Positions 33,182 through 41,957 of a DNA stretch of 64,000 nt are shown here, one piece after another; the stretch's first letter is position 1, and every line of letters starts with the position of its first letter. A program made the translations under genes and the position numbers. Below the pieces are notes generated by a model, which was not told where the DNA came from, did not search any database, and worked only from the letters and a program-made list of their open reading frames with translations. Source of the DNA: Anderseniella sp963700895 (GTDB lineage: Bacteria; Pseudomonadota; Alphaproteobacteria; Rhizobiales; Aestuariivirgaceae); assembly GCA_963700895.1 (NCBI GenBank), contig CAVOZI010000010.1, positions 49,033 to 113,032 of the forward strand. The letters are read 5' to 3'.

Positions 33182-33499
33182 ATGTCCGAGAAGCGAAGGC
33201 CGACCTATGATCTGGACGCCATCAAGGGCGCCTTTTCCTCTGTAGACGGTTTGCGAGTGACCGGGACGGCTTTGAGGACCGCGGCGGAACTCGGGTTTGG
33301 ACGTCGCGAGATTGTCGACACGATACAGTCCATTGAACGACTCCAGTTCGTGAAATCGATGACGTCTTAGGGTGACCATCGTATCTGGCAAGATGTCTAT
33401 CATGTTCCGTCCCATGTTGGGGTCCTATACGTGAAGTTTACCGCGCATGCGATGGCGGAATTTGTCCTGTTGTCGTTCAAGGAGAAAGATGATGGCTGA
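33182..33499 (+). pseudogene. mqsR: MqsR-type toxin interrupted by an in-frame amber codon
   Basis: The frame from ATG 33182 to TGA 33497 keeps the full MqsR plan: Y-D-L-D-A-I-K, A-A-E-L-G-F-G-R-R-E-I-V, L-Q-F-V-K-S-M-T, then D-H-R-I-W-Q-D-V-Y and a closing V-L-L-S-F-K-E-K. A TAG at codon 63 (33368-33370) interrupts it, where relatives have a Tyr (K-S-M-T-x-Y-x-D-H). One base change from TAT or TAC to TAG explains it. The rest is undamaged, so loss is recent, or amber codons are sometimes read through. The toxin would cleave mRNA. Confidence 0.85.
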
Positions 33500-33917
33500 T
33501 CCAGTCTGCGCTGAAGGCGGGCACCCAATGAACAGGGGGGTCCGGCCCCTGACGCTCAGCTACAAAGGCCACTCGACCAACGTCGATATGCCGGGATGGT
33601 ATTGTGAGCATTGCGGTGAAAGCATTCACTCTGGCGAGGACATGGCTGTCTCCGACAAGACCCTTAACCGGCTTAAAGCTGAGGTTGAGGGTCTGCTGCT
33701 GCCTGAAGCGGTAAGGCGCATCAGGAAACGGCTCAAGCTGACGCAGAAGGAAGCGGGCAGTATCATCGGCGGCGGTCCAAATGCTTTCCAGAAATACGAG
33801 ACAGGCGAGATTCTGGTCAGCAAGGCCATCACCAGTGCACTCATTCTGCTTGACAGGAATCCGGAAGGTCTCGAGGTGCTGAAGTCGCGGACGAGAGACC
33901 AGCATGTCGCCGCCTGA
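33489..33917 (+). CDS. mqsA: MqsA-type antitoxin
   Basis: The 142-residue product has an N-terminal zinc-like domain (V-C-A-E-G-G and W-Y-C-E-H-C-G) and a C-terminal helix-turn-helix, L-K-L-T-Q-K-E-A-G-S-I-I-G-G-G-P-N-A-F with Y-E-T-G, the DNA-reading part of the family. AAGGAG precedes ATG 33489, which overlaps the end of mqsR by eleven bases. It is intact although its toxin partner is interrupted, as expected because the antitoxin can be kept safely when the toxin is lost. Confidence 0.9.
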   Translation: MMADPVCAEGGHPMNRGVRPLTLSYKGHSTNVDMPGWYCEHCGESIHSGEDMAVSDKTLNRLKAEVEGLLLPEAVRRIRKRLKLTQKEAGSIIGGGPNAFQKYETGEILVSKAITSALILLDRNPEGLEVLKSRTRDQHVAA

Positions 33918-34032
33918 GCGCGGTGGCCGGAGAGTGTCCCCAGCAGCTTCCGCTCTCGTCACGGGCGGTGACCGGTTCCTGACTGACCAGGCATGTGGCG
34001 TGCTGGCGTTGCTGCTGGATCACTCAGTCAAT

Positions 34033-34100
34033 CAGGCTTTTTGAGCCGCACACCGGGTCCGTACTGGTCATCAGCATCGATGAAGACGATGCCGGCTTGC
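34033..34100 (+). repeat. dispersed ~65-bp repeat, copy 3
   Basis: Reads CAGGCTTTTTGAGCCGCAC, as in copy 1, and GCATCGATGAAGACGATGCC. Similarity to copy 1 extends upstream, where both have GTGCTGGCG about 30 bases before. It lies between mqsA and the site-2 protease gene. Confidence 0.85.
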
Positions 34101-34135
34101 TCACTCGGGACGCGGGCAATGGAGATGGAATATAA

Positions 34136-35230
34136 TCACTTGCTGCGCCTGTCCTCGAAGATCGTGCCAACCATCAGCAGTTCCACAAGGTTCTCGCGGT
34201 TGATATAGCCTGACAGGGTTCCAGAAGCCGAGGTCAGGCCCACAACCGCGGCACCGCTGTGCTGAAGCGCCTCCAGGACCTTGTCCAGCCGCTCGTTCTC
34301 GTCAACAAGCGGTATCTCGCGATGCATTGCCTCGATGACCGGTGCAGCGCGACCATTCTTCTCAAGCCCCGCAACCAGGGCCTGCCGCGTCAGCACCCCG
34401 CGCAGTTTGCCGGCGCCATCGATGATGGGGAATTCGTGCTGGGTGGTGCGCAGCAGCGCCTCCGCCGCATCGCCGAGGCTCGCGCCTGTATCAAGGCTTT
34501 CGAACGTGGTGATCATCACGTCCTTTGTCTTTATGCGTCTGGCCAGCTCCTGCAGCGAGACTGCCTGGGCCTCGCTGCCAGCGGCGAGATAGACAAAAAT
34601 TGCCACGAAGACGAGAAGCGCATTCCCCGAGACCAGCCCGAGGAACCCGAACGCAAACGCCGTGAGCTGACCGGTCCTGGCGGCGAGATCGGTTGCTCGC
34701 TTGCGGCTCATCCTGGTGGACAGCAGCGCCCGCAACACCCTGCCGCCATCCATCGGAAAGGCCGGGATCAGGTTGAACACAACCAGCATGATGTTCACCG
34801 CCGCCAGCCTGCTCCAGAAATTCGATCCCGGGCTCTCCACGGATGTCAGCGCCTGTTCGTTGACCGCGACGCCAAAGCCATAGATCAGCAGGCCGGCAAT
34901 GACGACGTTGACCATTGGACCGGCAATCGCCACGACGATCTCCTCCCATGGATTGTCAGGCATACGCTCCATCTGTGCCACGCCGCCGATCGGCAACAGC
35001 GTGATCCGTGGCGTATGGATGCCGTAGCGGCGCGCCGCCAGCGTATGACCCAGTTCATGCAGGACGACACAGCCGAACACTGCCGCGATGAACACGACGC
35101 CATCAAGGGCAGCAGCACCGCCACCCACCTGGTAATGCGCAATGCCAATCCACAGCAAAAGCAGGAAGAAGGTCAGGTGGACCCTGATCTCCGTTTCGCC
35201 CAGGCGCAGGATCGGAAACGACCATTGCAT
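34136..35230 (-). CDS. M50-family site-2 protease with CBS domains
   Basis: This intramembrane zinc protease cuts membrane-bound regulators. The 364 residues show H-E-L-G-H (58-62) inside a transmembrane helix and the second site N-L-I-P-A-F-P-M-D-G-G (153-163) that gives the third zinc ligand Asp 161. Six hydrophobic segments lie in the first 220 residues. Two CBS domains follow (~230-355), which often bind adenine nucleotides and tune activity. This matches the SpoIVFB-like, CBS-containing branch. No substrate or anti-sigma gene adjoins it. Confidence 0.95.
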   Translation of the reverse strand: MQWSFPILRLGETEIRVHLTFFLLLLWIGIAHYQVGGGAAALDGVVFIAAVFGCVVLHELGHTLAARRYGIHTPRITLLPIGGVAQMERMPDNPWEEIVVAIAGPMVNVVIAGLLIYGFGVAVNEQALTSVESPGSNFWSRLAAVNIMLVVFNLIPAFPMDGGRVLRALLSTRMSRKRATDLAARTGQLTAFAFGFLGLVSGNALLVFVAIFVYLAAGSEAQAVSLQELARRIKTKDVMITTFESLDTGASLGDAAEALLRTTQHEFPIIDGAGKLRGVLTRQALVAGLEKNGRAAPVIEAMHREIPLVDENERLDKVLEALQHSGAAVVGLTSASGTLSGYINRENLVELLMVGTIFEDRRSK

Positions 35231-35645
35231 CTGTCAGTTCTCCTGTTCGGGCCTGTGCCACAACCCAGTCCGACGATCGCACCCAGCCGCAAACCGCGGC
35301 CGGATAACATCGTGTCCGGAACGGAAGTCTGCCACGCACGGACGTGAAAGTCTCTCGCTGAGCGAGGCGTTCGCTTCCCACAGGTTGATCGCCGCGCCTC
35401 CATTCCCCGGTCATTTCATACATGGGTCGCCTTGCTTCGGCGTGAAGCGGCGCCGTTGAGCCAAGAGTACCGGTCAACAGCACTGGGCATAGCGAGGCAG
35501 GTGATGGCATCAGCTGCTCGGGTGCCTCTTCGGGATGCCGGCAAGGACAGGGATCTCAAGGCTTGCCCTCAACCCCCTAACTTCCCGGGGCCTGCTGTCC
35601 TTGGTCGCAATCCGGGGACGGCGCTTCACCAGAGGGCGACCGGCA
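35231..35645. other. intergenic region, no gene seen
   Basis: About 415 bases with several short open frames on both strands, none convincing. CAAGGACAGGGATCTCAAGG and a matching GTCCTTG further on suggest possible secondary structure (around 35545-35605). Confidence 0.35.
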
Positions 35646-36107
35646 TCAAAGGCCAGCCGCAATACTCTGCTTGAGCCAGTTCTCGATCTTTTCAATGTAG
35701 CGCGGACTGAGGCCCAGTTCCCGGGCGCCACTGAGCATGCCTTCGACATATCCACGCGATGGCGGGTATGGACCCTTCAATTCCCGCAGCCGGTACAGTT
35801 CTGCCGGATGCCAGTTGCCATCTTCACCCAGCACGAGGAATGTCTCGCGCTTGTAGGCAGGCACGTACAGTCCGGGCTTGTAGTCGAGTTCCTTCAGTTG
35901 AGCCTCGGGGCAGTCGTAAAGCACCCCCTCGACCAGTTCGCCCGGACACTCGGCAATGCTGCTCGTCCCGCCCCGGAAGGTATCGGACCAGGCCGGCCAC
36001 TGTACCTCGTAGTTCGGCAGGTAGGCCTTCATGACCAGCTTGGCGCTGGGCAGAAGCTCTGTGACAAACGCAGCTCTCAGGTTGGAGCCATATCCGAAAT
36101 GCAGCAT
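35646..36107 (-). CDS. gamma-glutamylcyclotransferase-like protein
   Basis: The 153-residue product starts M-L-H-F-G-Y-G-S-N-L, the substrate-binding loop of the gamma-glutamylcyclotransferase fold. It carries the acidic G-V-L-Y-D-C-P near residue 60, followed by L-D-Y-K-P-G-L-Y-V-P. The enzyme class releases 5-oxoproline from gamma-glutamyl compounds. ATG 36107 is chosen because GGAG lies nine bases upstream; ATG 36137 is the alternative. The catalytic Glu expected after the Y-G-S-N loop is not certain from reading alone. Confidence 0.8.
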   Translation of the reverse strand: MLHFGYGSNLRAAFVTELLPSAKLVMKAYLPNYEVQWPAWSDTFRGGTSSIAECPGELVEGVLYDCPEAQLKELDYKPGLYVPAYKRETFLVLGEDGNWHPAELYRLRELKGPYPPSRGYVEGMLSGARELGLSPRYIEKIENWLKQSIAAGL

Positions 36108-36319
36108 TCTGGTAATCTCCGATATCCGCGTGACCATCTCCTGCCCATCTGGTCTGGTCCAGGCCGTTCGACGGGCCAGTCGTGACTGCAGGCTTGCATG
36201 GGCCCGCACGCTATTCAAAGCGCACCTGTCTGCCTCACCGGCCAAGCTACACTGAGGCTGACATGAGTGAAAGCGGCACATCGACGTGTTGCATCGCCGC
36301 GAGGGCAGCCACATCAGCC

Positions 36320-36355
36320 GGGAACAGAAAACCCCGGGGGTGATATGCCCCGGGG
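36320..36355 (-). terminator. rho-independent terminator of the phasin gene
   Basis: On the minus strand CCCCGGGG pairs with CCCCGGGG (36355-36348 and 36339-36332) around eight bases, then GTTTTCTG follows. It lies about 50 bases after the phasin stop. Confidence 0.75.
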
Positions 36356-36405
36356 CGTTCCGATTGGAATATTGATTCCAGTGAGCGCTGTTTGTGCAGA
36401 CAGCC

Positions 36406-36762
36406 TCAGGCCGCGCTGGCTTGAACCTGCTTCAGCACGGCTTCACCGGTTTCAGCCATGTCCTTGGCGACGGCCTGGCCTTCCTCGGCAGCCTGCTCCA
36501 GCAACCCGAACATCTTCTGGCTCTGCTCGGAATAATCGCTGAAGGCCGTCTTGTAGAAGTCGGCCCAGACTTCCATGGCATCCATCGGTTGCTTGCAGCT
36601 CATCAACTTCTGGGGCAGCGCCATGTCTTCCTGCAGGCGCTTGGTCACGAAGCCGACGGTGTCAGTCGAGGACGCCTTGAACTGCTCGAAGGTCCTGGTG
36701 TTGTACCGGGTGATGAAATCCAGCGGCATGTTGAATGCAGAAGTTTCGGTCCTGATGGTCAT
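36406..36762 (-). CDS. phasin-family protein
   Basis: The 118-residue all-helical product (F-E-Q-F-K-A-S-S-T-D-T-V-G-F-V, then M-E-V-W-A-D-F-Y-K-T-A-F-S-D-Y and E-Q-S-Q-K-M-F-G-L-L) follows the phasin pattern of amphipathic helices with an Ala-rich C-terminal end. Phasins coat polyhydroxyalkanoate granules. GGAAGGGAA precedes ATG 36762. It has its own terminator and stands alone; no PHA synthase is in the window. Confidence 0.85.
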   Translation of the reverse strand: MTIRTETSAFNMPLDFITRYNTRTFEQFKASSTDTVGFVTKRLQEDMALPQKLMSCKQPMDAMEVWADFYKTAFSDYSEQSQKMFGLLEQAAEEGQAVAKDMAETGEAVLKQVQASAA

Positions 36763-36945
36763 TGAAAAATTCCCTTCCTGATATCGCGCCGAGCCTGACC
36801 CTGCCTAGCATGGATCTATTGTGCACTGCACCATAAATACGCGAACTCGGGGCAAAATGACACAACGGCAATGGGGATTGATGCCGAAAGTGAACAGGCC
36901 GGGAATCCTCGTGCCAAGGTTTGAGGCGACCAGTCGACGGAACGT

Positions 36946-36967
36946 AAAAAAGCCCGCACACGGCGGG
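36946..36967 (-). terminator. terminator-like hairpin
   Basis: On the minus strand CCCGC-CGTGT-GCGGG is followed by CTTTTTTACG. The stem is short but the T-tract is good. No gene is recognised upstream of it on that strand, so it may serve a lost gene or a small RNA. Confidence 0.55.
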
Positions 36968-37086
36968 TTCCGTCGTTGTCATGTTTACCGGGTCAAGCCG
37001 GTGGCTCCAGGCTGTCGTCATGCGGTTTGCCTGGACTTGTCGGAAAGACAGCATGCGCGCGCGTCCTGACGAAACAGCCGGCTCGT

Positions 37087-37151
37087 CAGGGTTTTGCCAG
37101 CCCTACGCCGGATCCCTGCCTGTCATCGGCATAGATGAAAATGATGCCGGG
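37087..37151 (+). repeat. dispersed ~65-bp repeat, copy 4
   Basis: Reads CAGGGTTTTGCCAGCC, CTGCCTGTCATCGGCAT and GATGAAAATGATGCCGGG, aligned end to end with copies 1-3 and in the same orientation. It marks the boundary between the phasin block and the rhamnose genes. Confidence 0.8.
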
Positions 37152-37423
37152 TCCAACCCGTCAAGCGCATTGCGACACGCTGCGAGAAGACCAAACGGAA
37201 CTTCGCCTCTGTCGTCGCTCTGGCAGCAGGCTTCATGTTGGTGAAATTCATCCACGCTGCCTAAACGGGAGTAGCCATCGGGCACGCGAAAGCAATGTAT
37301 CTTTTAGGAATTCTGAAATGATCAGATAGTATATAAAACCTGCTGGCAGGCAGCAATTGTTCCAGCTATAGGGCGGCAACTCCCAGGCCACTAGTACTGA
37401 GATATGGGCGAACATCGAGCTCA

Positions 37424-37987
37424 ATGCAGATTACCTCGTTAAACATTCCTGACGTGAAACTGATAGAACCCCGACGGTTTGGGGATGACCGCGGCTTCTT
37501 TTCAGAGGTCTACAGCAAGCGATCTTTCAAGGAGGCCGGGCTCGACTTCGACTGGGTGCAGGATAACCATGCCATGTCGCGGGACAGGTTTGTCTTGCGC
37601 GGCCTGCACTTCCAGGCGCCGCCCTTTGCCCAGGCAAAGCTGGTGCGGGTGACGAAAGGCGCGATCCTCGACATCGCGGTTGACCTTCGCAAGGGGTCAC
37701 CCACCTATGGGCTTCACGTGTCCGCCATCCTGAGCGAGGAGGCATGGAACCAGCTTCTCGTGCCGGTCGGTTTTGCCCATGGATACCTGACGCTGGAGCC
37801 CCGGACGGAAGTCCTCTACAAGGTCGATAATTATTACGCGCCTCAGTGCGAGGGTGGCATCGCCTGGAACGATCCCGAACTCAATATCATCTGGCCGCTT
37901 GAGGGAGCAGACCCCATCCTGTCCGACAAGGACAAGCAGCTCCCCCTTTTGAAAGACCTGGAGAGCCCGTTCAGATATGAAGAATGA
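37424..37987 (+). CDS. rfbC: dTDP-4-dehydrorhamnose 3,5-epimerase
   Basis: Third enzyme of dTDP-L-rhamnose synthesis, cytoplasmic, 187 residues as usual. Motifs: R-F-G-D-D-R-G-F-F-S-E-V-Y near 18-30, Q-D-N-H-A-M-S, L-R-G-L-H-F-Q with the catalytic His near 64, and L-V-P-V-G-F-A-H-G-Y near 120. The chain is complete without any frameshift. It overlaps the start of rfbB by eleven bases, so the operon begins here. Confidence 0.97.
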   Translation: MQITSLNIPDVKLIEPRRFGDDRGFFSEVYSKRSFKEAGLDFDWVQDNHAMSRDRFVLRGLHFQAPPFAQAKLVRVTKGAILDIAVDLRKGSPTYGLHVSAILSEEAWNQLLVPVGFAHGYLTLEPRTEVLYKVDNYYAPQCEGGIAWNDPELNIIWPLEGADPILSDKDKQLPLLKDLESPFRYEE

Positions 37988-39054
37988 CAGCAAGACGGTC
38001 CTGGTCACCGGTGGATGCGGCTTTATCGGCTCAGCGCTGATCCGGCATATCCTGCGCACCACCGACACCCGGGTGGTCAACCTCGACAAGATGACCTATG
38101 CCGCCACGCCGGAGGCACTGGAAGAGTGTGCCGAGGCCGATCTCTATCACTTCGTGCTGGGCGACATCGCCGATCGCGATGCGGTGCGGCACGTCTTCGA
38201 GACCCATGGTCCTGACGGCATTATCCACCTCGCGGCCGAAAGCCATGTCGACCGCTCGATTGACGCGCCGGGTACCTTCATCACCACCAATGTGATCGGC
38301 ACCTTTGTGCTGCTCGACGAGGCGCGTCGGTATTATGCCGGGCTGGACGCGGAAAAGCAGGCAAGCTTCCGGTTCCATCACGTCTCGACCGACGAGGTGT
38401 ACGGCTCCCTGAGCGAGACCGATCCGGCGTTCGTCGAGGAGACACCCTACCGGCCGCGGTCACCTTACTCGGCCTCGAAGGCAGCGTCCGACCACCTGGT
38501 CGAGGCCTGGCATGAAACCTACGGCCTGCCGGTTGTGCATGACCAACTGCTCGAACAATTACGGCCCGTGGCAGTTCCCGGAAAAGCTGATCCCGGTGAT
38601 GGTGATCAATGCACTCGATGGCAAGCCACTGCCGGTGTACGGCGAGGGCCGCAACATCCGCGACTGGCTGCATGTCGAGGATCACGCCCGCGCGCTGTGG
38701 CAGGTGTTCGAGCAGGGCAGAACGGGCAGCAAGTACAATGTCGGCGGCAAGGCGGAGCGCCGCAACATCGACCTGGTCAATACGCTGTGCACGATCCTGG
38801 ATGACATGCGCCCCAGGTCAGACGGGCGTTCATACGCCGAGCAGATCAGCTTTGTCACCGACCGGCCAGGCCATGATCACCGCTATGCCATCAACTGTTC
38901 GAGGATCGAGGATGAGCTGGGATGGCATCCAGCTGTGAGTTTCGAGGAGGGCTTGCGCCAGACCATCAGCTGGTACCTGCAGCATGAGGCCTGGTGGAGG
39001 GACATCCTCAGCAAACGATACGATGGACGCCGCCTCGGCACGGGCAGCAAATGA
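37977..39054 (+). pseudogene. rfbB: dTDP-glucose 4,6-dehydratase, frameshifted
   Basis: Second step of dTDP-rhamnose synthesis. The first frame gives T-G-G-C-G-F-I-G-S (NAD binding), H-L-A-A-E-S-H-V-D-R-S, S-T-D-E-V-Y-G-S and Y-S-A-S-K-A-A-S-D (the catalytic Y-x-x-x-K). Near 38538 one extra base (GTTGTG-C-ATGACC) moves translation out of frame. The rest, T-N-C-S-N-N-Y-G-P-W-Q-F-P-E-K and R-D-W-L-H-V-E-D-H, continues in the next frame to 39054. All other residues look functional. It may be a sequence error; see the findings on this region. Confidence 0.9.
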
Positions 39055-39933
39055 CCCATCTCGTCATGATTGGACAGTCGGGCCAGGTGGCACGCGAGCT
39101 GCGCCCTGTTGCAGCTGCCGCCGGGCTGGCGATTGACCAGTCTGGATCGTTCGAAACTTGATCTGGCCGATCCCGCCTCCTTTCGCGCCATCCTGGAGCC
39201 GTTGTCTCCGGACGTGATCATCAATGCAGCCGGCTATACGGCCGTCGACAAGGCAGAGGAAGAAGAAGACCTGGCCATGCGCGTTAACGGCCAGGCGCCA
39301 GGACAGCTTGCCCGCCTTGCCTGCGAGCTGGGCATTCCGTTCCTGCATGTCTCGACCGACTACGTGTTCGACGGCGCTGGCGTCCTGCCCTATACCGAGC
39401 TCGACCAGCACCGCCCCGCTCAATGCCTACGGGCGCTCCAAGCTTGCTGGTGAAACCGCGGTGCTGGACAGCGGGGCCCGGGCCATCGTGCTGCAGGACG
39501 AGCTGGGTGTTCAGCCCGTTCGGCCAGAATTTTGTCAGGACGATGCTGCGACTGGGGGAAATCCGCGACCAGCTATCCATCGTATCTGATCAGCGCGGCG
39601 GACCGACGCCGGCGCATGATATTGCCATCACCCTGCTGCCGACTGGCCCGGTATCTTGTCGACTCAGCCGCAAGCCCCGTACCGGCCTCTATCATTATTC
39701 GGGTCAGCCCTCGACGACCTGGGCGGAGTTTGCCGCCGCAATCTTCGATGGCGCTGACTGGCTCAGCCCGAAAACCGGTGATCAGCCAGATCCCGACAAC
39801 TGATTATCCAACGCCGGCACAGCGCCCGCTGTTCTCGGTGCTGGATTGCGCAAAGCTGCAGCGGGATTACGGCATCGCGCAACCGGACTGGCGCGCCGGA
39901 CTGGCACGGACCTTGAATATTCCTGCGACATGA
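39051..39933 (+). pseudogene. rfbD: dTDP-4-dehydrorhamnose reductase, several frameshifts
   Basis: Last step of dTDP-L-rhamnose synthesis. Pieces of one good protein lie in successive frames: M-I-G-Q-S-G-Q-V-A-R-E-L (start ATG 39051, overlapping rfbB), then L-D-L-A-D-P-A-S-F to S-T-D-Y-V-F-D-G-A-G, then P-L-N-A-Y-G-R-S-K-L-A-G-E-T, then S-W-V-F-S-P-F-G-Q-N-F-V to H-Y-S-G-Q-P-S-T-T-W, then P-L-F-S-V-L-D-C-A-K-L to the end. Shifts occur near 39130, 39408, 39497, 39645, 39690 and 39780. Catalytic Y-G-R-S-K is kept. The family is certain; expression as shown is impossible. Confidence 0.85.
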
Positions 39934-39954
39934 CATGAGCAAGCACGAGGCACC

Positions 39955-40830
39955 ATGAAAGGCATCATTCTCGCCGGCGGCACCGGCTCAAGGCTGCATC
40001 CGCTCACCCTGTCGGTGAGCAAGCAGCTGCTGCCGGTCTACGACAAGCCGATGATCTACTATCCGCTGTCAACGCTGATGCTGGCCGGCATCCGCGACAT
40101 CCTGGTGATCACCACGCCGCATGATGCGGCCGCGTTCCGGCAACCTGCTCGGACGGGCCGAGCGGTGGGGGCTCAACCTGAGCTTTGCCGAGCAACCGAG
40201 GCCGGAAGGACTGGCCCAGGCGTTTCTCATCGGCGAGGACTTCATCGGATCGGATCCGCTGCGCGCTGGTGCTCGGCGACAACATGTTCTTCGGCTATGG
40301 CCTGTCGGGCATGCTCAAGACGGCAGCCGCGCGCCAAGCCGGGGCGACGGTGTTTGGCTACCGGGTCCCGGATCCGGAACGCTATGGCGTTGTCGAATTC
40401 GATGCCGACGGCAGAGCGGTCTCGATCGAGGAGAAGCCGGCAAGGCCGAAATCGAACTATGCCGTCACCGGGCTTTATTTCTACGACAACAGCGTGGTGG
40501 AGATCGCCAAGGCGGTAAAGCCGTCCGACCGGGGGGAACTGGAGATCACCGATGTCAACCGGGCCTACCTTGAGCCAGGCGATCTGGTCGTCGAACAGAT
40601 GGGCCGAGGCCATGCCTGGTTTGATACCGGCACGCCGGACTCGCTGCTGGAGGCAGCGCAGTTCGTCCAGACCATCGAGAAGCGCCAGGGCCTGCAAGAT
40701 CGCCTGTCTGGAAGAAATCGCCTGGCGCAATGGCTGGATCGACAGTGGACGGGTGATGCAACTCGCGCAGGAACTGGGCGAGAAAAATATTTATGGTCGT
40801 TACCTGGCAAGCCTGCTTCGGGACAAGTGA
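39955..40830 (+). pseudogene. rfbA: glucose-1-phosphate thymidylyltransferase, three frameshifts
   Basis: First step of dTDP-rhamnose synthesis. The start frame carries the signature G-I-I-L-A-G-G-T-G-S-R-L-H-P-L-T and Y-D-K-P-M-I-Y-Y-P-L-S. Single extra bases near 40143, 40263 and 40697 each shift the frame. The remaining pieces (F-A-E-Q-P-R-P-E-G-L-A-Q-A-F, L-V-L-G-D-N-M-F-F-G, E-E-K-P, D-V-N-R-A-Y-L, H-A-W-F-D-T-G-T, then I-A-C-L-E-E-I-A-W-R) are all typical. The product would be complete if the three bases were removed. Confidence 0.9.
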
Positions 40831-40907
40831 TCGGAGCATAACAGCTCCGATAAGTTACCTGAACGTAGTACCAAAACACCTTATGTGTCTCGGCTCTGCT
40901 ATAGATG

Positions 40908-40943
40908 CCCCGTCACCGATCCCGGCCAGGACCGGCGACGGGG
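40908..40943 (+). ncRNA. hairpin, possible part of the IS110 bridge RNA or rfbA terminator
   Basis: CCCCGTCACCG (40908-40918) pairs with CGGCGACGGGG (40933-40943) with one mismatch. It lies between the end of rfbA and the IS110 transposase. Known IS110 bridge RNAs come from this 5' non-coding segment and fold into stem-loops, but I could not delimit target and donor loops. No T-tract follows, which argues against a simple terminator. Confidence 0.3.
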
Positions 40944-41957
40944 TGGGATGCAGCGCTAAACACCTTGTGGCTTGACCACGTTCGCTAGCAGGTTGATCCC
41001 GCCTCTCTTCACCGTCTCGAACAGTTGACGGCGGCCCTTTTGGGGACCGCGAAGCATAAGGAAGAGAGAGTGAGATGATAGCATCAACAACCACTGTGGG
41101 GATAGATGTGTCCCGCGACTGGCTTGATGGGGTTTGCTTCCCCGACAAGACAAGGTTTCGACTGGCAAACTCCGCAGCAGGCCACGCCGAACTGATTATG
41201 ATGATCGAACAAATGACTGGCTCGGTTCAGGTCGGTTTTGAGGCGACTGGTGGCCAGGAATGGGCTCTATGGACAGCGCTTGTTGAGGCGGGGATTGATG
41301 CGAGGCAACTACCTCCCGCACAGATCAAGGCCTTTGCATTGTCGCGAGGCACGCGAGCCAAGACGGATCGGATCGACGCCGAGCTGATCGCGAGTTTCAT
41401 GTTGTTCAGACCAGCAGCAGGCCGGCGATTGCCAAGTGAAAACCTTCGCATTCTCAGAGTTTTGACGACACGGCGGGCGCAGATCGTTGATATGCGCAAA
41501 CGACTTTCGGCCCAGACCTCTGCGCGGAGAAAGCAAGGCATCGCGGCCGATGTCGAAGATATGGACGACGCTCTCAAAGCCATGCTGGATAGCCAAATCA
41601 ACGACCTCGAACGCCGGATCGCAGACGTTCTCGACAAGGAGCCAAGCACATCTGTCAAGGCAAGACTGCTGCTATCCATTCCTGGCATTGGGCCAGTTTC
41701 CGCGGCCATGCTGATCGCTGAAATGCCCGAGTTGGGACGCATGACAGCCGCCGAGGCAGCAGCCATGACCGGCCTCGCACCAGTACCACATGACAGCGGG
41801 ACGATGCGAGGTCGACGCACAATCGCCGGTGGTCGACGCGCTTTGCGACATGTCCTGTACCAGGCAGCACTCGCCGCAGCATGTCACAATCCTGTTCTGA
41901 AGCCTGCTGCACAACGTCTCAAACAACGAGGAAAACCCCACAAACTTGTCATTGTTG

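Larger units (their letters stand above)
36763..37423. other. gene-free region with terminator-like hairpin and repeat copy 4
   Basis: About 660 bases without a supported gene. It holds the hairpin at 36946-36967, dispersed repeat copy 4 (37087-37151) and an AT-richer stretch (37290-37345) that probably includes the promoter of the rhamnose genes. Confidence 0.5.

Noticed and set aside
31343..37151. Integron cassette array with attC sites
   Set aside because: The four repeats do not show the inverse-core and core sites of attC, and no integron-type integrase is present; they are reported as a dispersed repeat family only.
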